This document shows positions 34,001-45,112 of a DNA stretch of 64,000 bases, in pieces. Under the pieces are notes generated by a model. That model had not been told where the DNA came from. It did no database searches and was given only the letters and a program-made list of their open reading frames with translations. Position numbers and translations under genes: made by a program. Where the stretch lies: contig OZ025213.1 of NCBI GenBank assembly GCA_964019055.1, positions 9,759,216 to 9,823,215 of the forward strand. Reading direction: 5' to 3'. The DNA is from Anthopleura xanthogrammica (Eukaryota; Cnidaria; Anthozoa; Actiniaria; Actiniidae). The number at the start of each line of letters is the position of its first letter. Position 1 is the stretch's first letter.

Positions 34001-37000
34001 GGATTGTGGGAAGACTACGGAAAGGAGCATGACACATTAATGAAAAGACATTACACACAAATGTATTAGGTCTATTCATTTGGCAACACATACAAGTATC
34101 ATGTACTAGCTATTCTTTCACCCGCTGACAGACTAACTTATAATGCAATATTTATTAACACTTGAAAATTGTGTTATCATTATTAGAACAATCCAATCAG
34201 GAAATTTCTTGTGACAGAGAACAAGTAGAAGATGAAAACAAAAAGCTTCAAGGTACAGAAAGAATCTGAATTTACTTGTGTCAGAAAACTAGAAGAAGTG
34301 TAAACTAGAAGAAGTGTAAGAAAACAGCATTGAAAACTACAAGTCTACCACTTGTGCTTCTCTTCACACTATTTCTTTGCATATGTCACTTTCTGCTTGC
34401 TTTATCACTGAAGGGTGCACGGAAAAAGCTGTTTTATTTGTTCATTATTGATCCTTTGATATTTATCTAGGTTTGGCAGATGAATTAAGAGAAGAAAATT
34501 TGGAAATTTTAAGAAAGGTGGACATTGTGGAGAAGGATTTGGAGGTTTGAAATGTTATGAAAAAATATCATCCTATCTATCTTTACTTTAAAAATTATTA
34601 GGCAAAACTTATTATTTTTGTGTGCAACACATGCCAATCAGAGAAAAATCCATTTTATTGGGGCAACAGGATTTTCTGTTTAATACATTGGTTATTCCAT
34701 AATGTTTTATTAAAAGGATGCAACTATGAAGCTTGCAAAGACTGAGGAGGAAGGGAAAGAAGGAATTCAAAATCTGAAAGCAGTAGTGGAAGAAGAGATC
34801 ATGGTAAGAGACACATGGGACTGCCATATGAAGGTCTAACCATTTGCAGATCTATGTTATGACGAAGGTAGCACCTTCTCCTCAGTTATTTTAAGACCCT
34901 GATTGTTGGTCCGCCTGGGAGTCAAACTATGGCCTCCTGCATAACAGATGCTCTTACTAAATAATTTAGCTAACTTGATGAAAAAACATGTATTTTGAAC
35001 ATGCAAGGGAACTGTCCACCTCAAATTGAAAAGTTAAAAGAAAGGGAGAATACTGCAACTGTTGGTACCTTCCCTGTGAACACCCCTGGGTATAACATAT
35101 CATTTTTATAATTGATTTCAAGAAAAGAGGTTTAACAATAAGCCTACTGGTATTTGTTATTTCAATTTTTAGAAAGCAAAAGAACAAGAACAAAAGTATG
35201 TAGAATGCATAAAAAGTAGTGAAGAAAATTTTTCAAACGCCATGAAAACTGTTGAAGATCTTTGCAGTAAGAATGTGGGCTATGAGAGTAGGATTGATGA
35301 CTTGGAACAAAGACTTGTACAGGCTACCGAACAAGAGCAACGAGCAAATGAAGACATAGGGTAAGAAATAAATGAATGACAGAGTAACAATTTCTTAGTG
35401 GCCCATGACTTAAGGGCCAGATTGAATTGGAATTTAGAAGTTGATTTTTGAGGAGGGAGGAAAATCAGAGAACTTGGAGAAAACCCAAAGCACAGGAGAG
35501 AACCAACAAACAACTCTACTCAAATATTATGATGTTGGAACTAAGGATTATGCCTGTGACTGGTCACAATTGTATGTAAAAGGTGGTGCATTACATAACA
35601 GCAAACACCACCCATCCTTCCTACACCATACCTATACTGTCAGTATATATTGTACAAAACACTAAATAAATTAACAAGTTATTTATTTGGTGTTCAATCT
35701 CTGACAGATGTCTAAGGGCAGAAAACATGTCACTAGACAGTCAGCTCAAACAATGTCATCAGGATTATGAACAAAGATTACAACTATCTGCATCTCAAGT
35801 TGAAAAGTTACAAGAAGAAATCCAGAGGTATTAAATAATAATGATCTGTCAGCAACATGTCTCGCAATTCTTGAAATTGTAGGTGAGGTGAGGTGTTACA
35901 CAGCTGTCGTGATCACAGCAACTTCTGACAACTTTACTTCATGCAACGTTGCGTTTAACAAATCAAATTATTAGACAACCCCTGTTACACTCTGCAATTC
36001 TCCAGCAACTTTTCTCTCAATGGTGTTGCAAGACAAGTTACTGAGAAAATTGCAAAGTGTAACTGGGCCTTTAAGATAACAGGAGTTTGAGATATTCAGG
36101 GTATAATATAATAATAGTATGTATTAGTCAAATCTATGGAATGTTGCAACAAGTTTGAGATAACTGGGGGTTCAAGATAATGGGACTTCTCTGTGTATTA
36201 TTCCCTAATAGAACATTTGCATTATGGCATCATTAACTACAACTACCAGTCTGAGAATCCCTTGCAATTTTCTTTTGAATAAGAAAGAAAATTTATAAAG
36301 CATTCAGGTAGTTAATTAAATGATGTAATCATGCAAACGGCATATTTGTTCTGGCATCTTGAATACTATTTATTTCACTAAGTCTATATTTTATTGTTTC
36401 AGCAATCAAGAACTAATGGTCGATAATTTTAAGTCATTAACTGCAAAATATGCTGCTCTAGAGGAAATATATGGTATGGAATCATAGAATAAAGTTGTTA
36501 CTACTACTTATTATAACATAAATTTTATAGCAATGTTATGGAAGTGGACTAAATATGAACAAAAAAAATTTTTAATATCTTTCAGACCAAGAAAAAGCTA
36601 GTGCTCAAAAAGAGCTTCGAATACTGCAAGCAACACTTGAGGCCACTAAAATATCCCTGAGCAACAGGTAATCTGTAATCTAGAAACAATCTATGTGATT
36701 CTACCATTGATTGCATCTACCTGTTAGCACATGTACAAAAGAAAACATGTTTTGTCTTGCCCCTGCTGCCCTGCCCTGCCCTGCCCTACCCTACCCTAGG
36801 TACCCTACCCTGCGCTGCCCTACCCTACCCTACCCTACCCTGCCCTACCTTTAGCAAAAATAGGAAATGATCAATTTGTTTTGGTTGTCTGTGCAGCAAT
36901 AAAGAACATGATGATTTGATATCAACCTTTGATGCAATCAAAAACCAACTGGCTGAAGAACAAGGGAGTAACAATTACCTACAAGATATTGCTCAGGATT

Positions 37001-40000
37001 TAGTTGAACAGTTGTTTTCATCTCAGGTACTTTTATCTAATCTTGTGCATATTACCGTAATCCATTTTTATAAAGAATGGGAGCTACTAAAAGTGAGTGC
37101 ATTCAAGATCAATACAATGCATCCTTAAAAGTCTCCTTAAAAATTTAGGTTTGAAAGAAGTTTCAAAATATTGGAACTCACAATTAATAGTGATTGCAAT
37201 TTGACAAGAAAGGTTCGTCTTTCTTGCTACCCCACTGCGGGACATGACATAGCAAGAAAAATAGTCAACATTAACTTAAGCAGTAACTGTATTCATGTAA
37301 TAGTAAATTAACTCCTTTGAGGGAATTTTAGTAATTGCATGAGAGATGTTATCATTTTTGAAATAATCTCAAAAACTGCCTTAATTCTTTTAGTCTAGAG
37401 CAAGTTTTTTGGAAAAGGAGCTCAATGAAGTACAAAAGGCAGCACAAGAAACAAAGATGACTCTAGAAGACCAGCTCAATGAAGTATGTAATAACAATTC
37501 GATTCATGTATATGCTTGTTAATTATTGTACAGTAACTACACAGCAGCTTCAAATGCTTATTTATAATGATCATCATTTCCAAACAGAAACAAGAGATTA
37601 TTGATAACTTAGAATCAGAACAAAAGCTGCTACTCCAAAACATTGACATCATAACAAGGTAAACAACATACAATATGTATTTAATGATAATATAGAATTT
37701 GTAGAGGAGCTTGCAAAAGTACAGTATGACCACATCTAAAGTGCACAATGACAACCTTTTTTTCAATACATTCAGCATAATGATTGATTCTACATGAAGT
37801 AATTAGTTAAATGATAAAATATTTCTTGATTTGAGTGATGCAACTTTAAGTTATGAAGGTTTATACTTCCAATATGATAATGACTGTGACAAGATGGTGC
37901 AGGGAACTGTAAAACGGACTATTGGGCATAATATGCTCTTTTCCATTTCACTGTTCTATTCAGTACTGTTACACAGATCAAGATGAAGCATCAATCAAAT
38001 GTATATTCACTGGATATCTTTTTCTCTATTAAATGTTTTAGAATTGAAAAAACCCAAAATGAAAAGTTGTCCAGTGTGCTTATGGAGAATGAAAGGTGAT
38101 GAAAGCCAGCATCATTATCATTATCATCCTGTTGTCAATACGTATCTTGGTATCTAGAATGAGTAATAGATATAAATCCTAGATAATCCTAGATAAGATC
38201 CCCTTAATCATTTTCATAGTAAACGTTACTTTCATCTTTTGTGATGAGATTTCAAAAATAATACTAAATTCTTCCTATTTGCTTCTTTTTTTACAAAATG
38301 AATAGTCTAGAGAATGCAAATGATAAAAAGGAAGCCGAGGTAGCAGAAGTTAAGCATGAAATTGGAAGGTAAGATTTGAGTCTATCGTGATGAATGAATG
38401 AAAAAACAAAAAGAATGAGATGAATGAATGTATCAGAGAATGGATGGGGAAATACATGTAAATAATAATCATATGCAGCATCACTGTGTCCTCTAACATT
38501 TACATAACACCTACTCATACTGCCATTTTTGGGCAGTGATGACTAATTGCATTACAACGTGATTCTCAATATTCGGCAAACTTTGTAGTTGTGAGTTATT
38601 TGCCCATTGGAATTTGTTCTTTCATTGCCTCCAGTCACAAATACCAAAGGTACCAACTGATTAGTTTTGATTGACAGCAGCAAAAAAAAAACATTTTTCG
38701 CAACAAGCTGTTGAAATGTTGCAGGTTATGGAGAATCCCAGTAAAATTGAATTAAAGATATTAACCTTTAGTTAGTATAATTGTAATCTGAAACTAGAGG
38801 TTGTTCTATTTAGATATCAACAAGAAAACAAGAACTTAAAAACAGAAATGCAAGACATGAAAAAGGCATTAGAACAGTAAGTGTATATACATCATCATGT
38901 TACTGAGCAATATACACCGAATGGAAATATGGCGACCAATTTGAATAACTACTGTTCTAGACTGACTAGCCTCTCATACATGTGAAAACGCTTTTATGTT
39001 TCCACGTGAACACGAGGCTAGTCGGTCCAGAACAATAGTTATTCAAATTTGTCGCCATGTTTCAATTCAGTGTATAATAATTATGTAATAACATCCTCTC
39101 ATATATGCTAGCTCGTAAATTTCTTATGTTGGCGAATTGTGACATTGCATAATATTAATATGTATAATTTATTGTAACTTCTTACGCTAATTACATGAAT
39201 CAAATAATGATTTTTTGATGATTCTAATGATGATCATCATAATATGCATACCGTACTCATGAAGGATCAAAATCGTTTTATATCACAGAAAGGCCAAAGA
39301 AGCTGAAGAGAGAGCAGTAAAAATCAAGGAGGAGTTTGGAAGGTTCGTTTAAGACAGCTCTATCAAATTATTATTGATTATTATGCACCTATCAATGTTT
39401 AGCCCCAGGGTGGGAGGGGGGGGGGGGGGCATATAGATCCAAGTGAGGAACAATTTTGGAGAAGACAGGGTCAAATATTTTCCTACCCCCAGTACTTAAA
39501 CAAATGTCAAATTTCAGGTTCTCTCCTCCTGTCAACTTGGTGGCTAAGTGAAATTCCCTTCTATGTACTTGCCAAATGCCTGACCCATGGAACAAGATCA
39601 TATGTTAATTCCCACTAGGTTGCCTCCCCCCTCCCCCTAACTGGGGATAAACATTGATAGGTACAGGTACATTATGATTAGGAGATACAGTGAATAATAA
39701 TGACCAACACTCACCATTGTCATACGTTTGATACACAGACGTCTAGTGGAAACTCAAAAGAAACTTTCCCAAAATGAAATAAACCAAACCAGGTAATTCC
39801 TAACTCTTCTAAATCCTAAGATTTCTACTTTCTCCAATTATATTGTTCCACATTGTTTTTCCAAAGGTTAAAAGAGGAGAACAGTGAAGCTCTAAGAAAA
39901 CTCGAAGACCAGATTCTGAGGTAATTTATCATTTGGGCTTCCTGTCTTCAGACAGCACAGGAAGCCCACTTCCACCATTACTCTTATTATATGAAGACTT

Positions 40001-42589
40001 GAGGCTTATACAAACTGTTGTCTTATACACTAGGCTTGAGCAGAACCATGCACAAGAAAAAGAAGACTTGGAAACTACTTATGAAAGGTTAGCTTTTCAT
40101 ATGGTTTAATTACAGAAAATTTTCTATAAATTCTGACTTTTTTTTTTTATTTTGCAAAAGATTACTACAGGATAGCCAAGATGAGATGGAAAACCTAAGG
40201 GAAAAGCTTAACAGGTATTTAATTAGTTATTAAACTGCCTTATTAGGGACTGTTCGTTATTCATGCCTATGGGAGGGGGGCTGGTGTTCAGAAGACACAT
40301 AAGAAAAACACATGAAAGATACTAAAATTTTACATCTTTTTTTTTCAGTAATCTTTACAATTTTACCTCCCCCCCCCCCTTTTAAAGAAATACTATCCAC
40401 TCTTAACACCCCCTCCTCCCTGTGAAGGCATAAATAATGATCAGTCCTTTATTGATTAACTACTTTATTGAAAATATTAACATAAAATTATTTTATTTAT
40501 AATGTGACAATGTTTTATCTTGTGCAGGCATAACAGTGATTCACAAATAGAAGACCTCAAGCAGCAAATTGAAATGTAAGCATATGTTTGTCAGATTAAT
40601 GACATTTACTAGTAAAGTGCTCTTAGAAGAATATCCAGCTGATCTGAGAAAAAATATAGCCAATCAGAATTGAGAAAATTTGCAAAACTGAGGTGACTCA
40701 TCCCTAGTAGCCTGGTGACTCAGGAAATGGTTTTCCCACTCAGTGATGAATATCATTATAGTAAATGAATATAAAATGTCATAAACCTCACCTCAAACTC
40801 TCTTATCTCAGAATTTATAAATCAATTTTTGAAGGCTTCAGATCAGCTGGATATCCCTTAGAAACTGTCCATTATCTTTTTTCTTGTGTGAGAGAGGATT
40901 ATTAATTAACACTTATTGACTGGGACCGAGGGAAGTAGTGTGTTTTGTGGTCCCGAGACGACAATGTTTCCCGAGGCGTAGGTGTATTAATATTCCTGCA
41001 ATCCTCCCTAATAATTAAAGTGAAAAATCCTAGGCCTCACTTCAACCCCAAACATGTACCTTATTCAGTCCCTCAGATTTTTTATTGGTTTTATTTTTAT
41101 CTGGACTTTATCTGGAATAAATTTATTTATTTTAAAAGGTGGCAAAATAAATATGAAGAACTTGAAGAAAAAATTGAACCATTTAAGGTAGATGATAAAA
41201 AATAAGTTTTGTGATTACAATAATATATGAAGCATAGCCACGTATGTATATATAGACCATGGCTGATAAACCCAAAGCTTCAATAAGGTTTTTTTCTTTG
41301 TTCACAGGAACAGCTTGATGCTTTTGAGGCAGAAAAGAATGCACTTCTGAGTCAAAACTCTGAAGCTCAAAACGAGGTACACCAATATGAGCACATGAAA
41401 TCTTTCTAATAATTATTATTTCAAAACTAATATTCCAAGACTATATAATCATACATTGCTGCTTTCCAATAGTCTGCAAGCCAAATATCCCATTATTTCT
41501 AATATAATTTTTAGCTTAATATTGTCCTTTAAATTTACAATTGCGCAATGATTATTGATTGTATTAATTTTGTAACTGTCATCTCTAGGTATCTAAGCTA
41601 GGTGCCCAGTATGCCAAACTACTTGGCCATCAGAACCAAAAACAGAAAATACACCATGTTCTGAAGCTAAAACAAGAAAATAATGATCTGAAATCAGTAA
41701 GTATTTATGTCAAAAAATACCTGCTTTGACTTCAAATTTGTCAGTGTGATAAAATTATATTTTGAGGGGAGAAAAATGGCAGAATTTGGGAACATTGATA
41801 TGGACAGGTTTTCCCCTCTTGGGCATGCAGGGACCCCTGGGGTGGGGGGGGGGGGGTAATTGCATATAAAAAAATGGAGATGATCTCTGAAAAAGAATAA
41901 TTTTGTCCCCTAAAAGAAAGATTTTGGGTGTGGTCCTGGTTTAATTTTAGCCCTAAAAATACCACTTTGAAGCAGTTCATAACTGATATCCAGTTTAATA
42001 TTTGGGGCCTATGATTGCATACTCCTAAAAGATGCTGCACTTTTATGCCCCTAAGGTATGACAATCATCCCTGCACTTTGATATATGGGACTACTCCCCT
42101 GGGGCAGGGAGTGAGGGATTCCTCTCTGGGTACTGCTGAAAACTCACCCCCACTTCTGCACATTCAAGAAGAGAAATGTCAATTCAACTGAATCTGGAGA
42201 GTAAGACTCATTATTGTTAACAACCTAGAATTGAGTGGGTTTTTTTCTTAATGAAGGAAAATTCCAAATTGCGTGAACAATGCGAAAAACAAAAGAGGAG
42301 CCTCAAGAGACTAGAGGAAAAGGTGGACAACACAGTTGGCAAGAAGAGGTTTAATCCTGCCGAAGCATTTTCACATACGAAGAAAGAAAACAGACCTCTG
42401 ACAGTTATTTCTCATGGTAAGTTTCAATCAAAAAAATTTCTAAACTAAATTTTAGTCAAGGAAAAGGTTTTTTTCTGCCAATATTTTTTTGTTACATGCT
42501 TTCATTATGACTTGTATATCTAGGTATTTTATAGTATTGACTTTAATTGCTTTTTTTTTCTTCCAGGAAATGTCAGCCAACGCAAATAG
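31061..42589 (+). CDS. HMMR: HMMR/RHAMM, hyaluronan-mediated motility receptor, 31 exons, 843 aa
   Basis: Exons: 31061-31094, 31976-32077, 32189-32233, 32401-32480, 32797-32886, 33006-33089, 33568-33778, 34187-34252, 34471-34544, 34717-34803, 35173-35360, 35708-35827, 36403-36473, 36586-36667, 36897-37026, 37394-37483, 37588-37658, 38042-38095, 38306-38368, 38814-38876, 39289-39342, 39739-39792, 39867-39920, 40034-40087, 40161-40214, 40528-40575, 41139-41187, 41308-41376, 41589-41696, 42257-42416, 42567-42589. Total 2532 nt in frame, introns GT-AG. HMMR is a microtubule and spindle-pole coiled-coil protein. Signatures: N-terminal [10 protein letters not shown] and [10 protein letters not shown]; then continuous coiled coil; C-terminal [51 protein letters not shown] and a terminal [20 protein letters not shown], all closely matching the vertebrate protein. 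The basic motif at residues 765-775 corresponds to the hyaluronan-binding BX7B motif. It is somewhat longer than the human protein (about 724 aa). Confidence 0.94.
31883..31975 (+). repeat. ATTC/TTTATTGA simple repeat
   Basis: Repeats of ttgattattcattta followed by attcattcattcatt, ending in ctatctatatatctaa. It lies in HMMR intron 1 and runs up to the acceptor of exon 2. Confidence 0.8.
32575..32724. repeat. Foldback element
   Basis: The arms start taattgtgtacttcatgatc and end ggtcatgaagtacacaatta, with inner ccaactttt..ttggtcaa pairing with ggttgaccaacag. It lies in HMMR intron 4. Confidence 0.65.
33866..34034. repeat. Long near-perfect foldback
   Basis: The arms are about 80 nt each. The left starts atgctcctttccgtagtctt and the right ends aagactacggaaaggagcat. 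The innermost part pairs aaggtcagggtaaaatttgc with gcaaattttaccctgacctc. The loop is only a few nucleotides. It lies in HMMR intron 7 and is probably a young MITE, given how few mismatches it has. Confidence 0.75.
35419..35524 (-). mobile_element. tRNA-derived SINE, copy C (5' truncated)
   Basis: On the minus strand it contains gagtagagttgtttgttgg, tctcctgtgctttggg, ttttctcc, cctccctcctcaaaaatcaa and cttctaaattccaattcaa, the SINE body without the tRNA-like head. Loss of the 5' part is usual for a target-primed insertion. It lies in HMMR intron 11. Confidence 0.7.
35860..36072 (-). mobile_element. MITE family with gttacact-gcaat ends, copy 3 (diverged)
   Basis: Contains cccctgttacactctgcaat, ccagcaacttttctc, gttgcaagacaagtt and ggtgaggtgttacac, plus a right end attgcaaagtgtaactgggc. 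These correspond to blocks of 20255-20540 and 25123-25402 in rearranged orientation. It lies in HMMR intron 12. Confidence 0.5.
36757..36850 (+). repeat. (CCCTR)n pentamer minisatellite
   Basis: About 17 pentamers of ccctg or cccta, interrupted by aggta and gcgct, in HMMR intron 14, ending about 45 bp before exon 15. It resembles a telomere-type repeat in composition but is a pentamer, not the hexamer. Confidence 0.85.
38572..38695 (+). repeat. Dispersed repeat with unoccupied site
   Basis: The sequence gcaaactttgtagttgtgag, tgcccattggaatttgttct, ccagtcacaaat and aaaggtaccaactgattag matches 44886-45112, except that this copy lacks the 116-bp element present there. It lies in HMMR intron 19. 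Confidence 0.65.
38911..39076. repeat. Foldback element
   Basis: The arms start tatacaccgaatggaaatat and end atgtttcaattcagtgtata. Inner arms pair ttgaataactactgttctag with ccagaacaatagttattcaa, and tagcctc with gaggcta. It lies in HMMR intron 20. Confidence 0.65.
39391..39661. repeat. Foldback with G/C-run arms
   Basis: The left arm ctatcaatgtttagccccag runs into a G tract. The right arm has a C tract followed by aactggggataaacattgat ag. The interior is about 190 bp. It lies in HMMR intron 21. Confidence 0.6.
40244..40450. repeat. Foldback with G/C-run arms
   Basis: The left arm agggactgttcgttattcat, then gcctatgggagggggg, pairs with the right arm cccctcctccctgtgaaggc then ataaataatgatcagtcctt. 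It lies in HMMR intron 25. Confidence 0.6.
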
Positions 42590-42674
42590 AATGATACAGA
42601 AGTGTTTTTATCAGATGTCCTGATGACCACTACACCTGATACAGTACGTACAATAATTTAGTAAAATATTTATG

Positions 42675-43013
42675 ATGGTAATAGAACTGAGTTGAGTGCA
42701 ATTTGGGCTGAAATCGCAAGAGTGATTACAAAATTGCACGACCGCACAGCAGGAGTGCAATTTGTTAATCACGAGTGTGATTTCTGCCCAAAATTGCAAG
42801 ACACTCAGTTCTATTACCTATTAATCATTTCCATTTTGAAACTTAATAGATTCAAATACTCAACAGTTATATGTAGCTTCAAAAGTGATTGTTTGACAAA
42901 ATGATGCAATTAATGATTCAAAATAGTGCAATTAATGCTTAAATCGCACACTTTGTAGCCAATCAGATTGCAGGATTTGCTAATGATTTCAAAATGGATA
43001 TGATTAATGATAT
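42675..43013 (+). repeat. Structured dispersed repeat, copy 2
   Basis: The opposite-orientation counterpart of 15963-16303. It starts ggtaatagaactgagttgag and includes tttgttaatcacgagtgtga, atgatgcaattaatgattca and caatcagattgcaggatttg. Two nested inverted-repeat modules are visible. It starts about 90 bp after the HMMR stop, so it could form part of the 3' UTR. Confidence 0.75.
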
Positions 43014-43325
43014 AATAGAACATAATTATGAATATTAGACCTATTGATAGCATACCTTCCTTGACCCCATTAACCTGTTCATAAATCCTGTTGACCAAAG
43101 TAATGCACAACATGGCCAGGAAGGCATTAGTAAATTACATGAAATTTGAAGAGAAGGATCGTCATATGATACATCATAGAAAGTTATTTTATACTACTGG
43201 AGTGTACACATCTATATATTACCATTTTAATACAGAATACTCCCATGACATTCATGCAATATTCCAATAAATGCATGAATCTCAATAGCAGAAAAATAAT
43301 CATGAAGGATGCACACTTATTGTTG

Positions 43326-43520
43326 CAATAGAGGCTTTGCACCATCACGTGATGGCAGCCGGCATGACAGGAGGCAGGGACAATTGAATCTGGTCTAAAT
43401 GAATATGATTAACATTAATGAGAAATAATTCAGTTTCCCAGAGGAAAGAGTACTATATTGTTGTGCCTCCTGTCATGGCTGCCAATGATATCACATGATG
43501 GTGCGAAGCCTCTATTGTTG
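43326..43520. mobile_element. Foldback with TAGAGGCTT termini
   Basis: The left arm tagaggctttgcaccatcac (from 43329) pairs with right arm gatggtgcgaagcctcta (to 43514). Inner arms include ggcatgacaggaggc and gcctcctgtcatggctgcc. The flanking 9-mers ttgttgcaa and ttgttgttt share the first six bases, a possible decayed target duplication. A relative with the same gacaggaggc / tgtcatggctgcc arms is at 50984-51110. Confidence 0.6.
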
Positions 43521-43756
43521 TTTAGTAAAAATACATGTTAGTAGAAATATCCAGGTTTTGGTACTGACGTCAATCAAGACATTTTCATGTAAGTTGGCAT
43601 TTCCTGCCAATGTCATGGAAACAATTTGATTTTGATTGACACCTGCCAATCAACATTGATCCCAACCGATGGAAATGAGTCTACTGTTAACTGAGTGTTA
43701 AATTAATTTTTTTATGATAAAGGAACATTTATATACAGTACAGACTGCATATCTCA

Positions 43757-44032
43757 GTATACACGCATCAAGCATTCTGCGCTACTGCTCTAAGCGCATG
43801 CTCAGGGGATTAAAAAGTGAGATAATATTTTGTAAAATATGCAATTTTTTTGTATATTTGACTCAAAATTCGCTTAATGGTATGTGATCTTGAATATTTA
43901 ATTGTTTGACAAGAAAAATACAACTAAAATATAACATGTTTTACAAAATATTATCTCACTTTTTAATCCCCTGAGCATGCGCTTAAAGCAGTAGCGCGGA
44001 ATGCTTGATGCGTGTATTGAAGTGTGGTTCAA
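43757..44032. repeat. Long foldback, about 275 bp
   Basis: The left arm atacacgcatcaagcattct, then gcgctactgc, pairs with the right arm gcagtagcgcggaatgcttg then atgcgtgtat. Inner arms gcgcatgctcaggggattaa and ttaatcccctgagcatgcgc continue into a paired aaaagtgagataatattttg. The arms total about 85 nt each with few mismatches. Confidence 0.75.
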
Positions 44033-44327
44033 ATCAATAATACATTTTGTATAATCATATCTTTTGCTTGAGTAAACTTATAGCTTTACATGCCATTTTT
44101 ATTTCAGTCTTTTATTGTCTAGATCTGTACTAAGCTTGTTTAACCTGAGTGTATATAAACATACTTCATATTCTTACTGTTATGAATAAAGAAATTCTTA
44201 TAAGCAAAATATCAAAGAAATTGTGGCATTAATGTAACATGAATAGCAGGTAACCTCAGAGTTATACTCTATTGCCTTCAAACAATTGCGTCAAGGAATT
44301 TAGGCCAGTTTCTATACATGTACTGTA

Positions 44328-44822
44328 TAGACCTTTTTCAACAATGGCGGCTGAAAATTCAAATGAGTTGAAATTATAAACCAATACCAACACTAGAAAG
44401 AGCGTCTTTACTTTTGTAACCCTACAAAGATTCATTTTGTTAGGTGTTATATCTGACAATTATGACAGTATATATCAGCGGAAATTTTTTTTTTTTTTAA
44501 ATTGACAAATTTACGAACATTTGTATGGCTGGAGGTGTATGCTATACTTTACATGTTATATTGGCTGACAAAACGTTTTTGAAACTCAAAAAAGTTACAG
44601 AAGTTTGTATGTGGTATACCTCCAGCCATACAAACGTCTGTAAATTTGTCGATTTTCACAAAAGGTTTTCCTCGGCCGATATTACACCTGACACAATGAA
44701 TCTTCCTAGGGTCACTAAAGTTACGGTGCTCTTTCTAGTGCTGGTATTGGTTTTGCACTCACTGACAGTTTAATTCTAATTAATTCCAATTTGCAGCCAC
44801 CATTTTTGAAAAAAGGTATATT
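44328..44822. repeat. Foldback with arms of about 215 bp
   Basis: The outer ends acctttttcaacaatggcgg and gccaccatttttgaaaaaagg are inverted. The arms continue through ccaataccaacactagaaag / ctttctagtgctggtattgg, and acatttgtatggctggaggt / acctccagccatacaaacgt. The loop is about 45 nt. Confidence 0.7.
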
Positions 44823-44885
44823 GTTGACCCAAATGCCTGGACTTGAAACAATAATTTGAAGGCAATTACTACTATTTTCATAAAT

Positions 44886-45112
44886 ATGCAAACTCTGTAG
44901 TTGCGAGTTGCCCATTGGAATTTGGTTTTTCACTGCAGCCAGTCAAAAATTAGACTGATTCCATAAGCTGTAGCTTGCGCTCGTTTTTGGCATGTTGTCG
45001 CTTGGTTGAATGAGCGATGTCCAGAATCATCAAAGAGCGAAAACACTGACTTATGGAGTCAGTCTAGTCAAAAATGTAAAAGGTACCAATTGATTATTTT
45101 ACAGCTACCGAG
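44886..45112 (+). repeat. Dispersed repeat interrupted by a small insertion
   Basis: Matches 38572-38695 (gcaaactctgtagttgcgag, ttgcccattggaatttggtt, and after the insertion aaggtaccaattgatta). The 116-bp element at 44951-45066 interrupts it. Confidence 0.65.
44942..45075. mobile_element. 116-bp TAG-ended MITE with 9-bp target duplication
   Basis: The element spans 44951-45066, starts tagactgattccataag and ends cttatggagtcagtcta, so the 17-bp terminal inverted repeats differ at one base. It is flanked by perfect direct repeats gtcaaaaat (44942-44950 and 45067-45075). The related repeat at 38572-38695 shows the target in single copy (gtcacaaat at 38634-38642). Confidence 0.8.

Noticed and set aside
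36757..36850. Interstitial telomere
   Set aside because: The unit is a pentamer (ccctr), not the metazoan hexamer, and it sits in the middle of an intron.
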